This document shows, piece by piece, positions 11,179 through 22,865 of a DNA stretch of 64,000 bases (positions are counted from its first letter, which is position 1; each line of letters starts with the position of its first letter). Source of the DNA: Malaya genurostris. Lineage: Eukaryota > Arthropoda > Insecta > Diptera > Culicidae. The DNA lies in NCBI RefSeq assembly GCF_030247185.1, contig NC_080571.1, forward strand, positions 42,392,002-42,456,001. The letters are read 5' to 3'. The translations under genes were made by a program, and so were the position numbers. The notes under the pieces are model-generated. The model was given only the letters and a program-made list of their open reading frames with translations, was not told where the DNA came from and made no database searches.

Positions 11179-12685
11179 TATAATTGAATGCTACAAACCC
11201 GTTTTATGTCCTTGTATTTTGACTACATGGCTCAGAATATAAAACCTTCTTCGTTTGTTCCCAATCGTGTTCATTTTGTGGATACTTCTAATTCTACTGT
11301 GTTTTTTGACACATCCATGAAAGAAGAAATTCGTGGAATCCCGGATCCTGTACGCCCTCAAGAGATCCCAAAAATTTTTAATAATAAATTTAAAGAAGTC
11401 GACTGTAATAAAATGTTTTACACTGACGGATCATATCTAGACGGGTCCACTGGCTTCGGTATATTCAATGTAAATTTCACCGCTTCCTATAAACTCAGTG
11501 ATCCAGCTTCAGTTTACGTCGCAGAACTAGCTGCAATTCAGTATACCCTTGAGATCATTGACACTCTGCCCACAGATCACTACTTCATTGTATCGGACAG
11601 TCTCAGTTCCATTGAGGCTCTCCGTTCAGTGAAGCCTGGAAAGCACTCACCGTATTTCCTGGGGAAAGTACGGGAACAATTGAGTGCTTTATCTGCAAAA
11701 TCATACCAGATTACCTTGGTTTGGGTCCCCTCACATTGTTCCATACGGGGCAATGAGAGGGCGGACTCGTTAGCCAAGGTGGGCGCACTAGAAGATGATA
11801 TCTATGAAAGACCAATCTGCTTCAATGAATTTTTCAGTTGCTGTCGTCAGAAAACTCTAGCTAGCTGGCAGAATACATGGAATAGTGGAACTCTGGGACG
11901 ATGGTTACACTCAATAATCCCACAGGTATCGACGAAAGCTTGGTTCCGGGGGTTAGACGTGAGCCGAGACTTTATTCGTGTAATGTCAAGGCTCATGTCT
12001 AATCATTATATGTTCAGCGCGCATCTCCGTCGTGTGGGGCTCGCTGAGAGTGGTGTCTGCGTTTGCGGTGAGGGTTATCATGACATCGAACATGTTGTTT
12101 GGACATGTGTCGAGTATTGTGATGCCAGGTCCCAACTCATAGGTTCCCTTCGGGCCCGAGGTATACCACCCTTCGTACCAGTCATCTATAACTTCTTGAA
12201 AACTATCAATGCACAAATTTAGTGCTCTCCCTATCTCTTTCTCGTCTACAGCTCTACCGCACTCTTCTTTACGTTGCTGGAAGTATGGCCTGTGTAAACG
12301 ATGCTTCGGAGCATGCACCTGCCTTGAACTGACTGAGTTGCTGGAAGCTACCCAAAAACGTCACATCAACGTCAGAACACACCAACGAAGCATCCCAATC
12401 CAGAATAATCTCTTCATTGCTACAAGCTGAAAAACATGAAGATTCATCGAACGCAAAATGTGTCTAAATGATGTATGCCACAAACCAATGATGTATTCTA
12501 ATTTCAATTCAATACTGTGTAGGTCCCACCCTCCCTATGTCCCCTTACTAACTGGGGAGTATGCCGCCCCGTAATACGGCATCCCTTTCTCTCTCCCTAA
12601 CAACAAGACAATCGGCCACGTTAAGCTAAAGCAAATGAGCCTAATAAAAATTTTATTTGAAAAAAAAAAAATATAATTGAATGCT
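11179..12685 (+). mobile_element. 5'-truncated I-type LINE with 14-bp target duplication
   Basis: The direct repeat TATAATTGAATGCT occurs at 11179-11192 and 12672-12685. Between them is the 3' part of a LINE (RNase H and C-terminal region, 3' UTR, poly-A 12660-12671). The structure is the standard product of target-primed reverse transcription with 5' truncation. The encoded protein is roughly three-quarters identical to the full-length copies at 38115 and 53765, so it belongs to a sister subfamily. Confidence 0.92.
11188..12222 (+). pseudogene. LINE ORF2 fragment: RNase H domain and C-terminus
   Basis: 344 codons, open throughout. RNase H signatures are present: YTDGS, VAELAAI, SDSLSSIEA and the WVPSHCSIRGNERAD stretch, followed by the conserved C-terminal Cys-rich CVCGEGYHDIEHVVW motif. 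The endonuclease and reverse transcriptase are absent through 5' truncation. The apparent ATG lies inside the target duplication and happens to be in frame. Compared with the full-length copy, 14 residues are missing near the C-terminus (after VPV), an in-frame 42-bp deletion. Confidence 0.9.
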
Positions 12686-12900
12686 GTGGTGGCTAAGTAA
12701 AGAGAAGCATGCTTGTTTTTTCTAGTCAGTTGTGTTTTCTCTTCATGTGTTTTCATGTGCAGGGTAATTTAAAGCCCCGATTAGAAGCTAGCTACGTGTT
12801 CGAGTCCCGTCTCTGCAGTAACATTTTGGCGGTTTTCATTACAATTTTTCCAATCTGTTTTCCCCGTTAGGTGCTGATCAAATTTAAAATTAGCTCGGCT
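12686..12900 (+). repeat. tRNA-derived SINE half (plus orientation)
   Basis: Contains TACGTGTTCGAGTCCCGTC (B-box-like), then TCTCTGCAGTAACATTTTG and the tail block ending TGCTGATCAAATTT. With 11030-11178 it forms an inverted pair around the LINE insertion. Confidence 0.55.
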
Positions 12901-14160
12901 CTACGAATTAACAAAACTAAAACGAATCGTTGCTTTCAAACTTATTGTTAAGACACGTTTAGGGAGTTTTATCCATATTGGGAGCGATGATTTATCAGTC
13001 GTGAGAGCTTCGCACAAGTACGAGTATAAGCAGATTTGGAGCAAATTCCACAGATTTGACCCGATGAAAAAGTGGCACCAGTGCTGCGCAGTATGAACTT
13101 TCGCACAAAGCAGAATCTAAAAATATTTTTGCTCATTCGGTGCCTGCCTACGGTGTGTGAAAAAAGCAGGTAACTCATCGAGAGATGCGAATGACTGGAT
13201 CAAAAATAGATTCGCTCGCAGGATAGTCGCTTTTACACTGTGTGCGGTGTGTCGGTGCAGTTTTACCGTGTTCGCTTGAGTATATTAAATCTCGATGATT
13301 ATTAGTAAAGGTCCCAAATGTTACGGCACATTCCAGTAATACTCAATAAATTCTATAGTGCATATCAAAAGTTGATGATTTTTGTCATTATCCTATGTGA
13401 GGTGTTGAATGGAAGGATTGCTGATTGGATCGTAATAATCGAAAGAGAAACTGTCATTTGCACTTGGGACCTTTTCTAATGTTCGTCTTCATATATCACA
13501 ACTAGATATTCAGGAGTCAAATCATCACGAAATCGCGTGATGGTTTTTCTTTTGACATTTCTCAGAAATTTAGCAAATTATTTAGGCGATTTTTTTAATA
13601 TTCTTGAGTTTGAAGGAATGCAGCTAGTAAAACCTTACAAATATGAGTAAAAAATAATTATTCGTGTGTTGTCATAAAACGTATGATTTGAAACTGTCCT
13701 TTACACTTGAACATTTCAGATGAAACTATCAATTCACATACAGACTTGATTTAGATGATAATAAAATCAACAAATGATAAACTGGATGTCGTGATGAGCA
13801 AATAGACTAATGAAAGTGAATTTGGATTATAGTTTATCAAATAATACTTTCCAATGGTTATCGATGCTTTTCAACGAAGGGTCAATAAAATAACACTACT
13901 ACTAAGCTTACTGGTTCACGGTTACTGATTCAACACTTGTGGACCAAAATATACGAAAATTTTTTCTTGAACCGATTTTCTGTTTAGAAAATTAATAAGT
14001 TCGTACGTTCTCTTTCTCAAAAGTAATAATATTAAAATATTATTACGTTCCATTTTTTCAGATCTGTATCCTGGGGTTGTTTGCATCTAGAATTGATCGT
14101 TTACGTTATCTTGAAATCATTATAATTGACTTCTAGTCAAAGGACAGTTTTCGAAAACTT
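12901..14160. other. Intergenic, one short shared repeat
   Basis: Nothing recognised apart from the 80-bp block at 13321-13401. Confidence 0.4.
13321..13401 (+). repeat. 80-bp repeat shared with 21392-21472
   Basis: Both copies begin TTACGGCA and share AAAGTTGATG and TTTTTGTCATTATCCTATG with a handful of mismatches. Class unknown. Confidence 0.7.
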
Positions 14161-14341
14161 TAACAGATCGGCTGAAAAGTTCGTATCGTTTCTATGCGAG
14201 GGCGCCACTAGAATTAAATCCATACCATTTTCAGTTAGTACCAACCTTCAAAAGATACGTGTATAAATTTGACAGCTGTCTGATTATTAGTTTGTGAGAT
14301 ATTGCATTTTGAGTGAAGCTACTTTTGTTATTGTGAAAAAA

Positions 14342-16053
14342 ATGGAAAAAACCTGTTTTAATCCACCTAGTGGTGTAATGATGCCTTTCTCATATCAATC
14401 ATACTATCATATATAATACTGCGATTCTCGAAAGAATAACCGAAATCGGTTTGTTTGACCGTCTACTGATAAAAACTATCAATTGGAAAAGATTTGAGGT
14501 CGATTTAGAAATTTTTCCCCATTTTCAGTGATGGTATACAATTTTAACCCACTTTACTCTATATTTCCGGATCCGGATATCGGATCCGCATGAAATTAAA
14601 GAATTACGTATGAGGCCACAAGACCTTTCATTTGAATCTAATTTTGTGAAAATCGGTCGCGCCATCTATGAGAAAAGGTAGAACACATCTTTTCTTTTTT
14701 TTTGCACATTTTACCCCATAACTCCCGAACCGGAAGTCGAATTCAAATAATATTCAGGAATTTTTTATGGGACTTCAAGACCTTTCATTTGAACCTAAGT
14801 TTGTGAAAATCGGTTCAGCCATCTCCGAGAAAAGTTAGTGCAAAAAAACGTTACATACACATATACGCACATACACACACACATACACACACACACACAG
14901 ACATTTTGCGTACTCGACGAACTGAGTCGAATGGTATATGACACTCGGCCCTCCGGGCCTCGGTTCAAAAGTCGGTTTTCACAGTGATTGCATAACCTTT
15001 CTATATGAGAAAGGCAAAAAGGAATTTCGTGTGTTGATGAAACACTACTTTTTGATGAAAAAAGTGCCGCCGATACCAAAAAATGGCTTGATGAGTGTTA
15101 TCCAGACTCTGCACCGGGCGAAGCAACAATTCGTAAGTGGTTTGCAAAATTTCGTACTGGTCATATGAGAACCGAAGACGGTGAACGCAGTGGACGTCCA
15201 AAAGAGGCTGTTACCGATGAAAACGTGAAAAAAATCCACAAAATGATTTTCAATGACCGTAAAGTGAAGTTGATCGAGATAGCTGACACCCTAAAGATAT
15301 GAAAAGAACGTGTTGGACATATTATTCACGAATATTTGGATATGAGAAAGCTTTGTGCAAAATGGGTGCCACGTGAGCTCACAATCGATCAAAAACAACA
15401 ACGAATTGATGATTCTGAGCAGTGTTTGGAGCTGTTATATCGAAATAAAACCGATTTTTTTTGTCGATATATAACAATGGACGAAACATGGCTCCATCAC
15501 TTCACTCCGGAGTCCAATCGACAGTCAGCTGAGTGGACTGCACGCGATGAACCGAACCCAAAGCGTGGAAAGACTCAACAATCGGCCGGTAAGGTTATGG
15601 CGTCTGTATTTTGGGATTCGCATGGTATAATTTTCATCGACTACCTTGAAAAGGGAAAAACCATCAACAGTGACTATTATATAGCGTTGTTAGAGCGTTT
15701 GAAGGACGAAATTAAGAAAACCGGCCTCATTTGAAGAAGAAAAAAGTTTTGTTACATCAAGACAATGCACCGTGTCACAAGTCGATGAAAACCATGCTGA
15801 AATTGAACGAATTGGACTTCGAATTGCTCCCTCATCCACCGTATTCTCCAGATTTGGCCCCCAGTGACTTTTTCCTGTTCTCAGATCTCAAGAGAATGCT
15901 CGTAGGTAAAAATTTAGAAGCAATGAAGAGGTAGTCGCTGAAAGTGAGGCCTATTTTGAGGCAAAGGACAAATCGTTCTACAAAAATGGTATCGAAAAGT
16001 TGGAAGATCGCTATAATCGCTGTATCGCCTCTGATGGCAATTATGTTGAATAA
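14342..16053 (+). pseudogene. mariner (irritans subfamily) transposase pseudogene
   Basis: Start ATG at 14342; coding resumes after R1 at about 15016. The order of motifs is normal: the two N-terminal HTH regions, the WVPRELT linker, MDETWLHH (first Asp), HQDNAPCH (second Asp) and YSPDLAPSD (third Asp; 34 residues between, so DD34D). It reads like a Himar-type protein. Damage: R1 inserted in the first codons, a 1-nt shift near 15062, a TGA at 15300-15302, a 1-nt deletion near 15720 and another shift near 15918. It is dead, but most of the coding sequence is still readable, so the insertion is of moderate age. Confidence 0.92.
14350..15017 (-). repeat. R1 copy nested in the mariner
   Basis: Complete R1 in reverse orientation, from AACCTGTTTTAATCCACC to GAGAAAGGCAAAA, placed within the A-rich start of the transposase gene. 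The A-rich junction hides any short target duplication. Confidence 0.88.
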
Positions 16054-16179
16054 TAAAAACGAGTTTTGGCAAAAAAATGTGTGTTTTTATTAAACGATAC
16101 GAACTTTTTAGCCGAACTGTTACAATATAACAATTTGTGGCAAGGCATCAAAATAGAATAGAATCAATTATCATAAAAC

Positions 16180-17530
16180 AATCTAATTGTCAATTTTTTC
16201 ATTCGCACGGAACCCCTCGCGATCGTCAAACAACCAAAATATTAGTTGTTTTTCTGAATTTGATTGGTTAAAATTTGGTACAACTAATCGATTGTTGTTT
16301 TGTCTAAACTGTCACTTGTTTTTCGATCAACAGAAAAGATGGTTGAAATAACAAAATTTTTGGTTGAAAAAAAGATGCTGGCAGTTAGTCAAGACACACA
16401 CCTTTCAATTTCAATAAAGACTTTAGTTACAACAACCGACCTTGTTTTTGATTTAACAGTTATGTGAGTTAAAAAACAAATCGGTTTTAGTTGTTTCAGA
16501 TATTACGATTAGTTATTTCAACTTAAGCAAAATTATTGATTTTGAATGACAATAAAATATTCCTTATTGATATACGTTCTGATTTTTTAAATGAAAATTC
16601 GGTATGTTAAGATATATAAAAAAATATGTAATATTTAATATAAATAATATATTATATTATGACGATATAAATAAAACTTAATGTTGTTGCTTTTTATTAA
16701 ATGAATTATTCATTAAAACCATTTTTATTTTTGTTTTTCATATACTGTCTTTTAGTAGTACTGGTTTCAACGAAACTTTTTAATTGTGACCACTATATTA
16801 CTTACGAACAAAAAGTCGAACCACTGATTTTTATTTTTTGAACCATTGCAGTTTCCAACAAATTATATGAATAAATATTAAACATTTTCAATTTAATCAC
16901 TTTGTTTATAAAATTTTTGTACATGACTTGAAGATAATACGATGCTCATTCATTAACATGCATTTCACGATGGAGAATCAAGTTGATTTTAAGACCAAAT
17001 TTCAAACGCATACAATTCACTTGGTTCTAGTTTTGGTTAAACACGTTTTGTTAATTGCAACATCTCTAACGGCTATCAGTTCTGTGCATAGCACTACTTT
17101 ATATCAATCGTTTCTTCTTGTAACACCAGATTAGTAAAGACGTAGATAATTCATCATCACATTAATATTCTGACAACTAGTGTTATGATAAACAATAATT
17201 TACTATCATTCAAAAGTTACTCTTCACGAGTTTTACAAACGTATAATAAGCGAATTTCGTTTGCATGAAAATGTTCAAGAAACGCGTTTGAATTTCAACT
17301 AAAGTAATGGTTGATTTTCCATTGCGATTTTTGTTTTGCTTTGTACTGTTTTTGACATTAGACAGCATTAAAAACAACATATTTTTCAACTACTTCAATA
17401 TGTGCAAATCAAATAGCAAATTGGTTGAATCAACTAATTATTAGTTAAAACAACAACTGCAAAAATCAAAAATTGCGAGATCGTAATTTTTTGATTGGAG
17501 GGTTTTGCGGAAACAATCTAAGCGCTCAAA
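16180..17530. other. AT-rich block rich in TTAGTTG/CAACTAA motifs, possible MITE-like element
   Basis: Many copies of the inverted motif pair TTAGTTG and CAACTAA occur, as in the TIR-bounded element at 49243-50502. The edges (CACGGAACCCCTCGCGATCG near 16225 and, on the complement, CCGCAAAACCCTCCAATC near 17520) are only vaguely alike, so the boundaries are uncertain. Confidence 0.35.
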
Positions 17531-19714
17531 CTAGATTAAGTATCTAATTGGTCAGTTGAATAAGTTTTTAGCTTAGTGCATCCACCATCATCGTTTGTAT
17601 TTGTATTATTATTTGCTCGGCCGTGTCTTGCATACAACCATTTCAAAGAAAAAGTATAAAACTTTTCAAAAACGTCTGTACTTATTTGGTAGGTTTCAAG
17701 AATGTTTTCAGTTTCCGATCTCTTTATGCTTCTATATTAAATGTTCGTTTTAAATAGATATATCGAATGGTTCTATTCCGGTTTGAAAGTGACAGCACAC
17801 GAAGAAAACTTGCCTCGCAATGTAGCTTGCTCCGTAATTGCATTAGTGCATCTATCTTCGTCCGCAGGATCAAGATCTATCCGGGAGAGAAAAAAAATGG
17901 CCCATTTCCGCAAATGTTCACAAAATCATCCTGTCCGGTATTAAACGCCACCATAAGAACCACCGGCAGAAGATTCGTTACTGCAGCGCTTCAGTTTTCA
18001 TTAGATTATGCACAATTTCGCAATCTTCCAGCCTGCCAGCATACGGTTGAATCAACATTTCTTTAGTCGGAATTCTAATCCCGACCACCGAAGGTAAAGC
18101 CAAATGCTGCTGACTGGCCGGGCCGCTTCCACGATGCCTACCATCCTTCGCCCGGACGTCGTCGTCGTCATTCCGGTCGGTTTGTTTCGGCTTTCGGTGT
18201 TTGCTTTAGTTTGATCAGTTGGACTTGGAATGCCCGACTCGGTTCGGATCCGTTCCTGTGCCTGGTCCTGTTCCGCTCGCTTTGCCTTTGCCATCGACCC
18301 ATCGGATGCTAGTAGTGTAATCAAATTGCAGATTACATGCGATTATCTTCTCTGTTGGAAGTGGGCAAATAAATTCAACCGACGGATAGCCGCATGTGTG
18401 CGCTTCTGAATGTACGAATGAGCTATAAATGTAGCTGTAGATGGACCCGGGGCTCGGTGGCGGCGGTGGCGGCGGCGATGGTAAGGACAAATGTTTCCCG
18501 GCAAACTTTACAAAACTGCAAAACTGGTTTCGATGTGGTGTTTAGTACTTGCGATTATAAGCGCACCGGGAGACGATAGTCGACTTGGCAAGGATTTTAC
18601 ATTTTTTTATCAACTATCTTCGTTTGTGTTTATGTAAAGATTCTGTCTGGCAAATTGATCACAAAATATTCAACCCAAATTGCTTTGTTTTGCTCCAGTG
18701 TAGCACGTATATCAATAATAATTTTCCTAAGTGCTTCTTGATTCGTTTCATAGATAGAAAAAAATTATTTTCTTGCAGCAAAAAGAAACGAAAACTGGAC
18801 TATCGTACGCTTCGATAAGATCTGTCCCCAAAGGGAAAACGAATCCAGCCAAATGGTTCAGGGACCGGCACCATCACCACCACCGACAAAGGTGCATCCG
18901 GTGACCTTCCGGTGTTTGTTCGCCATTACCGGCTAGAGCCGAGAAGCTTTATCTCCACGGGAGGCCGGTCAATATTGACGGTCATCATTATCTGCTCCGA
19001 CCCGCAAGAAGAACAAAAAAAAAACGAAAGTGACTCCCTTCTGCTTGTTTTTCCCTTCCCTCAGCTTCCACACTGGTTCTGTGGTTTAGTAAATTTGAGC
19101 CCACGGGAGGAATTATGCTCCTTGTCCGTTCGGCATCAAGATCTGGCCTCGCCGGAAGCTATTACCTATTAGCCGGGGTAAAACTGTTCCTTAGGATGCC
19201 AACGAGACGAACGAGACGGAGAACAAAAACTTTTCCCGGTTCTGTCAGTTCACCCCTCCTCGTTTGGTGTCATTTTGTTTCCCTCGAAACGACGGAGACG
19301 GAGTGGAAATGTCCCCGACCTCTCGACCCCGTCGTGATTCGGATGAGAAATTCTGAATGTTTTGAATAATTCATTCACACTTTTCCACTGTAATCAACTG
19401 TCTGTTTTCCTTTTGTACTGGAACACGGATGAAACATGGTTTCTTTAAATGCTGGAGAAAACAACCGTTCCGTGAGAAGATGTTTTGGTTGGGAAGGATC
19501 AAGTAAAAGAATAGTCCTACTGTGCCACAACAAGGCAAGAAAAGTTTAGCAATAAAGCAATTGTGCTAAATATAAAAGCGGTTGAATACGGAGACGTTAA
19601 TTCTTATAAGTTGACTTTTGTTTTCCATGTTTTGAAACGAGTTTTTCAAAAACTACAGAATTAATTCTACAGGGATTGTCTACATGATTTTCCATTGAAC
19701 GAGTGACCGAATGA
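17531..19714. other. Single-copy-looking DNA, GC-richer at 17800-19370
   Basis: No convincing gene. Overlapping short frames on both strands have simple composition and no domains. The GC-richer blocks could be non-coding exon, promoter or conserved intron sequence of a host gene, but nothing in the sequence proves this. Confidence 0.4.
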
Positions 19715-19800
19715 CTGATCAATAGGGATGGTACTCGGAAGGCAAAGTATCGATACCTAGGGTATCGGGATACCGAAATTTTGGGTATCGATACAAGGTA

Positions 19801-20070
19801 TCAAAAGGCAATAAAGTATCGATACCTGTAAGTATCAATTGATACTTGCGCAGCAATCATTTCCGAATAAAGTAAAATTTTCGACTGTGGCGTTATTTTA
19901 TGATGTACAGAAAGGTTTTTCCATAAATTTGTTATGCCAACAGAATACGCATATTTCTTGACACATATATTGCACTTCGCCTTTCGCGACTCTTGGCCCA
20001 CGTTAAAGAATTTCCACGAATTTTGCCACGTCAAAGAACCACGTCAAAAACCACTTTGTGTTGGAGCCAT
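19801..20070 (-). pseudogene. hAT transposase N-terminus: BED zinc finger remnant
   Basis: A start ATG at 20070 is followed by an early TGA. The same frame then reads an aromatic-rich SWKFFNV, the CNIC pair and the LWKNLSVHH histidines. This is the C-x2-C...H-x-H layout of a BED finger, the DNA-binding domain at the N-terminus of many hAT transposases. No catalytic hAT domain or dimerisation domain is visible downstream. Confidence 0.72.
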
Positions 20071-20198
20071 GATGATTTCACTTTTTTTTCAAAAATTTTC
20101 ATGTCATAACCTTTATGTCGATACACGAATACTACACTAAAAGCCAATTTCTATTGAACATTAAGGGTTCTGTTGGTTTGTGCAAAAATCACATATTT

Positions 20199-20342
20199 TG
20201 TTTCTGTTTCCTTGCGTTTTGCCTTCGACTGATCAGTGCTAAGCTAGTGGTTTAAATTGAACTGCTAGGCGCGAGATGGCAGTTAAATTTAAACTACTTT
20301 AAGCACTGATGAGCCGCAGGCGAAATGCGAAGAAATAGAAAC
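20199..20342 (+). repeat. Foldback MITE FB1, copy iii (both arms present)
   Basis: The left arm (GTTTCTGTTTCCTTGCGTTT...GATCAGTGCT) is the complement of the right arm (AGCACTGATGAGCCG...GAAATAGAAAC), with the FB1 hairpin between. This copy defines the symmetrical structure of the family. Confidence 0.72.
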
Positions 20343-20390
20343 AATTCCTGTTGCTATTACTATGGGACCAGGGACGGACGGAACGGAAGC

Positions 20391-20676
20391 ACTAGGCTCG
20401 CGCATGTATTGGTATGACGTAGACTAGTCGTCGTTGAAATTCGTTCTCAACAATCTTGCGTCGCCCCATAGGCGCACTGAGAGAATGTAATGAGTGTGAA
20501 AAATTTAAATGATTGAATCTTCTGAAAGTATGGCCTTTATGTGCGTGTTTTGTTGATGGTTTTCTCTCATCGCACTCTCTTTCAGTGCACTTGTGGGACG
20601 AAGCGAGATTGTCGAGACCGAATTTCAACAACGGCTAGTCCACGTCATACCAATCCATGCACGAGCCTGGGACTTC
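20391..20676. repeat. Foldback element with about 105-bp inverted arms
   Basis: Left arm 20391-20495 and right arm 20560-20675 are inverted relative to each other. GGTATGACGTAGACTAG on the left corresponds to GGTATGACGTGGACTAG on the complement of the right, and the match continues through CAACAATCT and GCACTGA. The spacer is about 65 bp. It lies inside the hAT element. Confidence 0.7.
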
Positions 20677-20710
20677 GTCGAAGCCAAGAAATAAAGTTCT
20701 ACTGGGGACT

Positions 20711-20765
20711 GATATAGCGTGATGCCTTTCACGCAGCCCACCTGGGTTCGATTCCCAGTGCTTTT
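20711..20765 (+). repeat. tRNA-like SINE fragment (B box)
   Basis: Carries GATATAGCGTGATGCCTTTC and a T-arm/B-box-like CTGGGTTCGATTCCCAG. A related sequence is found on the minus strand at 27786-27870. The acceptor ends do not pair, so this is not a functional tRNA gene. Confidence 0.55.
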
Positions 20766-20924
20766 TTGTGAGTGACGATGAAACACCGAGCACTCTTATC
20801 GTGCATATTTCACCGTTCACTCTTCCGTCGGCCAACTCATTGGCGTGCATACTCTTACTGAAGGTATTCCCCATAGATAGTCACACTTCTGCTCCCACTC
20901 GCACTCTCATACCGTATTTGGTTT

Positions 20925-21890
20925 TGATCCAATGCTTAATATACAATCTGATCAAGCTCGAAGCATGTTTTATACAGCAGTTTCAGAAATATTTACACTA
21001 TTCACTTGATTTCATACACAAAAGTAACAGGAGCGCAGTACTTGGCTAGAGCGAACACAAACAAGCGTTCAAACCCGCCCGGTGGCAAGAATAGAGCGTT
21101 CTTTAAATTTTTCGCAAAAAAGGTGTCAATATTGCATTAGATTAATGCACCCACGCACTACTAGATCATCTAGAATAAAATTTATTCCTTTCTTTCGTAA
21201 TTGGCAATTTTTTAAGATGGAAGTTTTCAACGGTACCATATGCCCATGTCAGATTCAGCACAAGTTATGCATTAGGACTTTGTTTAGCATGTATTACTAT
21301 CATACAGAAGAAAACATTACTCGATGAACATTAGGAAAGGTCTCAAGAGCAAATTATAGTTGTTCTCTTTGTTTACTTTCTCTTTCAATTATTACGGCAG
21401 ATTCCAGTAATTCCCAATCAATTCTACAATGCATATCGAAAGTTGATGGTTTTTGTCATTATCCTATGTGAAGTGGTAATTGCTCTATGCATCCCCACTT
21501 GGTAGCGGTCTTTTATATATTTTCGAAGGATCAGCCATACTCGTGCGGCTATCATGATGCTACTATACACTTCGATTTACTAAAATGAAAACTAACCTGT
21601 GCACCCTACTGCTAACGTACTGAAGGAGTGCTTCCTCTTTGAGTGAGTACGGACATGATCTGAAATAGAGCGAGCTGACACGGAGCAGTAACCAATTAGC
21701 AGTAAGTGTTTACTCCTACTGACTCTCACTCATCGTACCCAAGAAAAACATCTCTCATGTTTAAAATGCACCTTTTTTTGAGTGACTCATAAGGAGGAGT
21801 GCGAGTAAGATAGAGTACGTCTCGCACTCGCTCGAGAATGTGCTTCATGCACTGGGTTCTCGCTCTATTAGCAGCACTGGGAATTGACTT
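20925..21890 (+). repeat. Dispersed repeat R3, copy A
   Basis: Shares, in opposite orientation, the block around CAATCTGATCAAGCTCG and the end block around GGTTCTCGCTCTATTAGCA with 37245-37400 and 33605-34016. An extra 0.5 kb at about 21100-21600 is not in the other copy and contains the 80-bp repeat at 21392 and a piece of the MITE seen at 62179. Confidence 0.65.
21392..21472 (+). repeat. 80-bp repeat shared with 13321-13401
   Basis: Second copy of the TTACGGCA...CCTATGTGA block, same orientation as the first. Confidence 0.7.
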
Positions 21891-22044
21891 TAATTCGTTG
21901 CGATACTGTAAGTATCGAAACCAAAAGTATCGATACTAACAGTATCGCTCTGATGTGATATCGATACTAAAAATACCCGATTATTGAAAGAAAGTATCGA
22001 TACCTCAAAGTATCGACTCGGTATCGCACATCCCTACTGATCAA

Positions 22045-22865
22045 CGGTGAACTAGAAAAAAGGCCATGACACTGGAGAAAATTATCCTTCCATTCAACAA
22101 ATATATTATGAGATAAAACTCTTATGGTTATGGAGGATTGTTGTTTTTGAATGAACACAGCTTAAACTTTCCTTTCAAAGTTCATCACTTACAGTTGCTC
22201 AATGCAGCGATTGAAACTACACCAATCTTTCACAACTGCAGATTCCTTGCCAAATCATCGGCTTATGAACGTCTTAAATTTGAATACAATTATACTGCCC
22301 ATACTCGCATATCAGTCCCATATCGATTTTCGCCAATTTTGACTTAGCTTGAGGAATAAAATCTATCCTCAATATACTCTCAGAAATTGCAAAAAGAGTT
22401 GAGGGTTTGTTCAGTAAAATGTGAAAAAAATACCAACTCATATCTGTCCCATATGCAAAGTACCCGCATATCAGTCCAATTCAGTGCAAATTTCAATAAT
22501 TTCATTTGTTGCAATATTGGAATAGCAAAGGTGTATTACCGATATTTCATGTAATAATGCCTTGATTTAGCATTAGGTGGCACAATAAATCAAAAAATTC
22601 GGAAATAAAATTTTGATCGTCCTTTTCTCGACATGTTGATTTTCCATATGGGACTGATATGCAAGTATGAGCAGTGTAAGCCTTCTTCGACAATCCCTCT
22701 TAGTTTACAAAAGCAATATATTGATCTGAAATTTCATACATTTCGTTTCAGGTTTTCTGGAATATTTAAAATAATCACGAATGACAAATTTCGCACCAAC
22801 TTGAACAAATGTTGGCAGCACCCTCTCCGATTTTAAGATTTTTATGAAACTCTTTGAATATGTAG
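22045..22865. other. Intergenic, nothing recognised
   Basis: AT-rich, short frames only. Confidence 0.4.

Larger units (their letters stand above)
14161..16122 (+). mobile_element. irritans-type mariner, split by an R1 insertion
   Basis: Terminal inverted repeats start ACAGATCGGCTGAAAAGTTC at 14163 and, on the complement from 16120, ACAGTTCGGCTAAAAAGTTC, continuing with GTATCGTTT on both sides. TA flanks at 14161-14162 and 16121-16122. Without the R1 insertion the element is about 1.29 kb, the usual mariner size. Confidence 0.93.
19715..22044 (-). mobile_element. hAT element with 8-bp target duplication, heavily invaded
   Basis: CTGATCAA occurs at 19715-19722 and 22037-22044. The element between them (19723-22036) starts TAGGGATGG and ends with the complement of TAGGGATGTGCGATACC. 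Both subterminal regions are full of GTATCGATAC motifs, typical of transposase-binding repeats in hAT ends. A BED-finger fragment on the minus strand confirms the family. Most of the interior has been replaced or invaded by other repeats (20199, 20391, 20711, 20925). Confidence 0.88.

Noticed and set aside
20711..20765. Functional tRNA gene
   Set aside because: B box is good, but acceptor and anticodon stems cannot be formed.
20750..21890. Outer inverted phrase CCCAGTGCT / AGCACTGGG as TIR of R3 copy A
   Set aside because: Copy B lacks the outer bases, so the match probably comes from the adjoining SINE fragment by chance.
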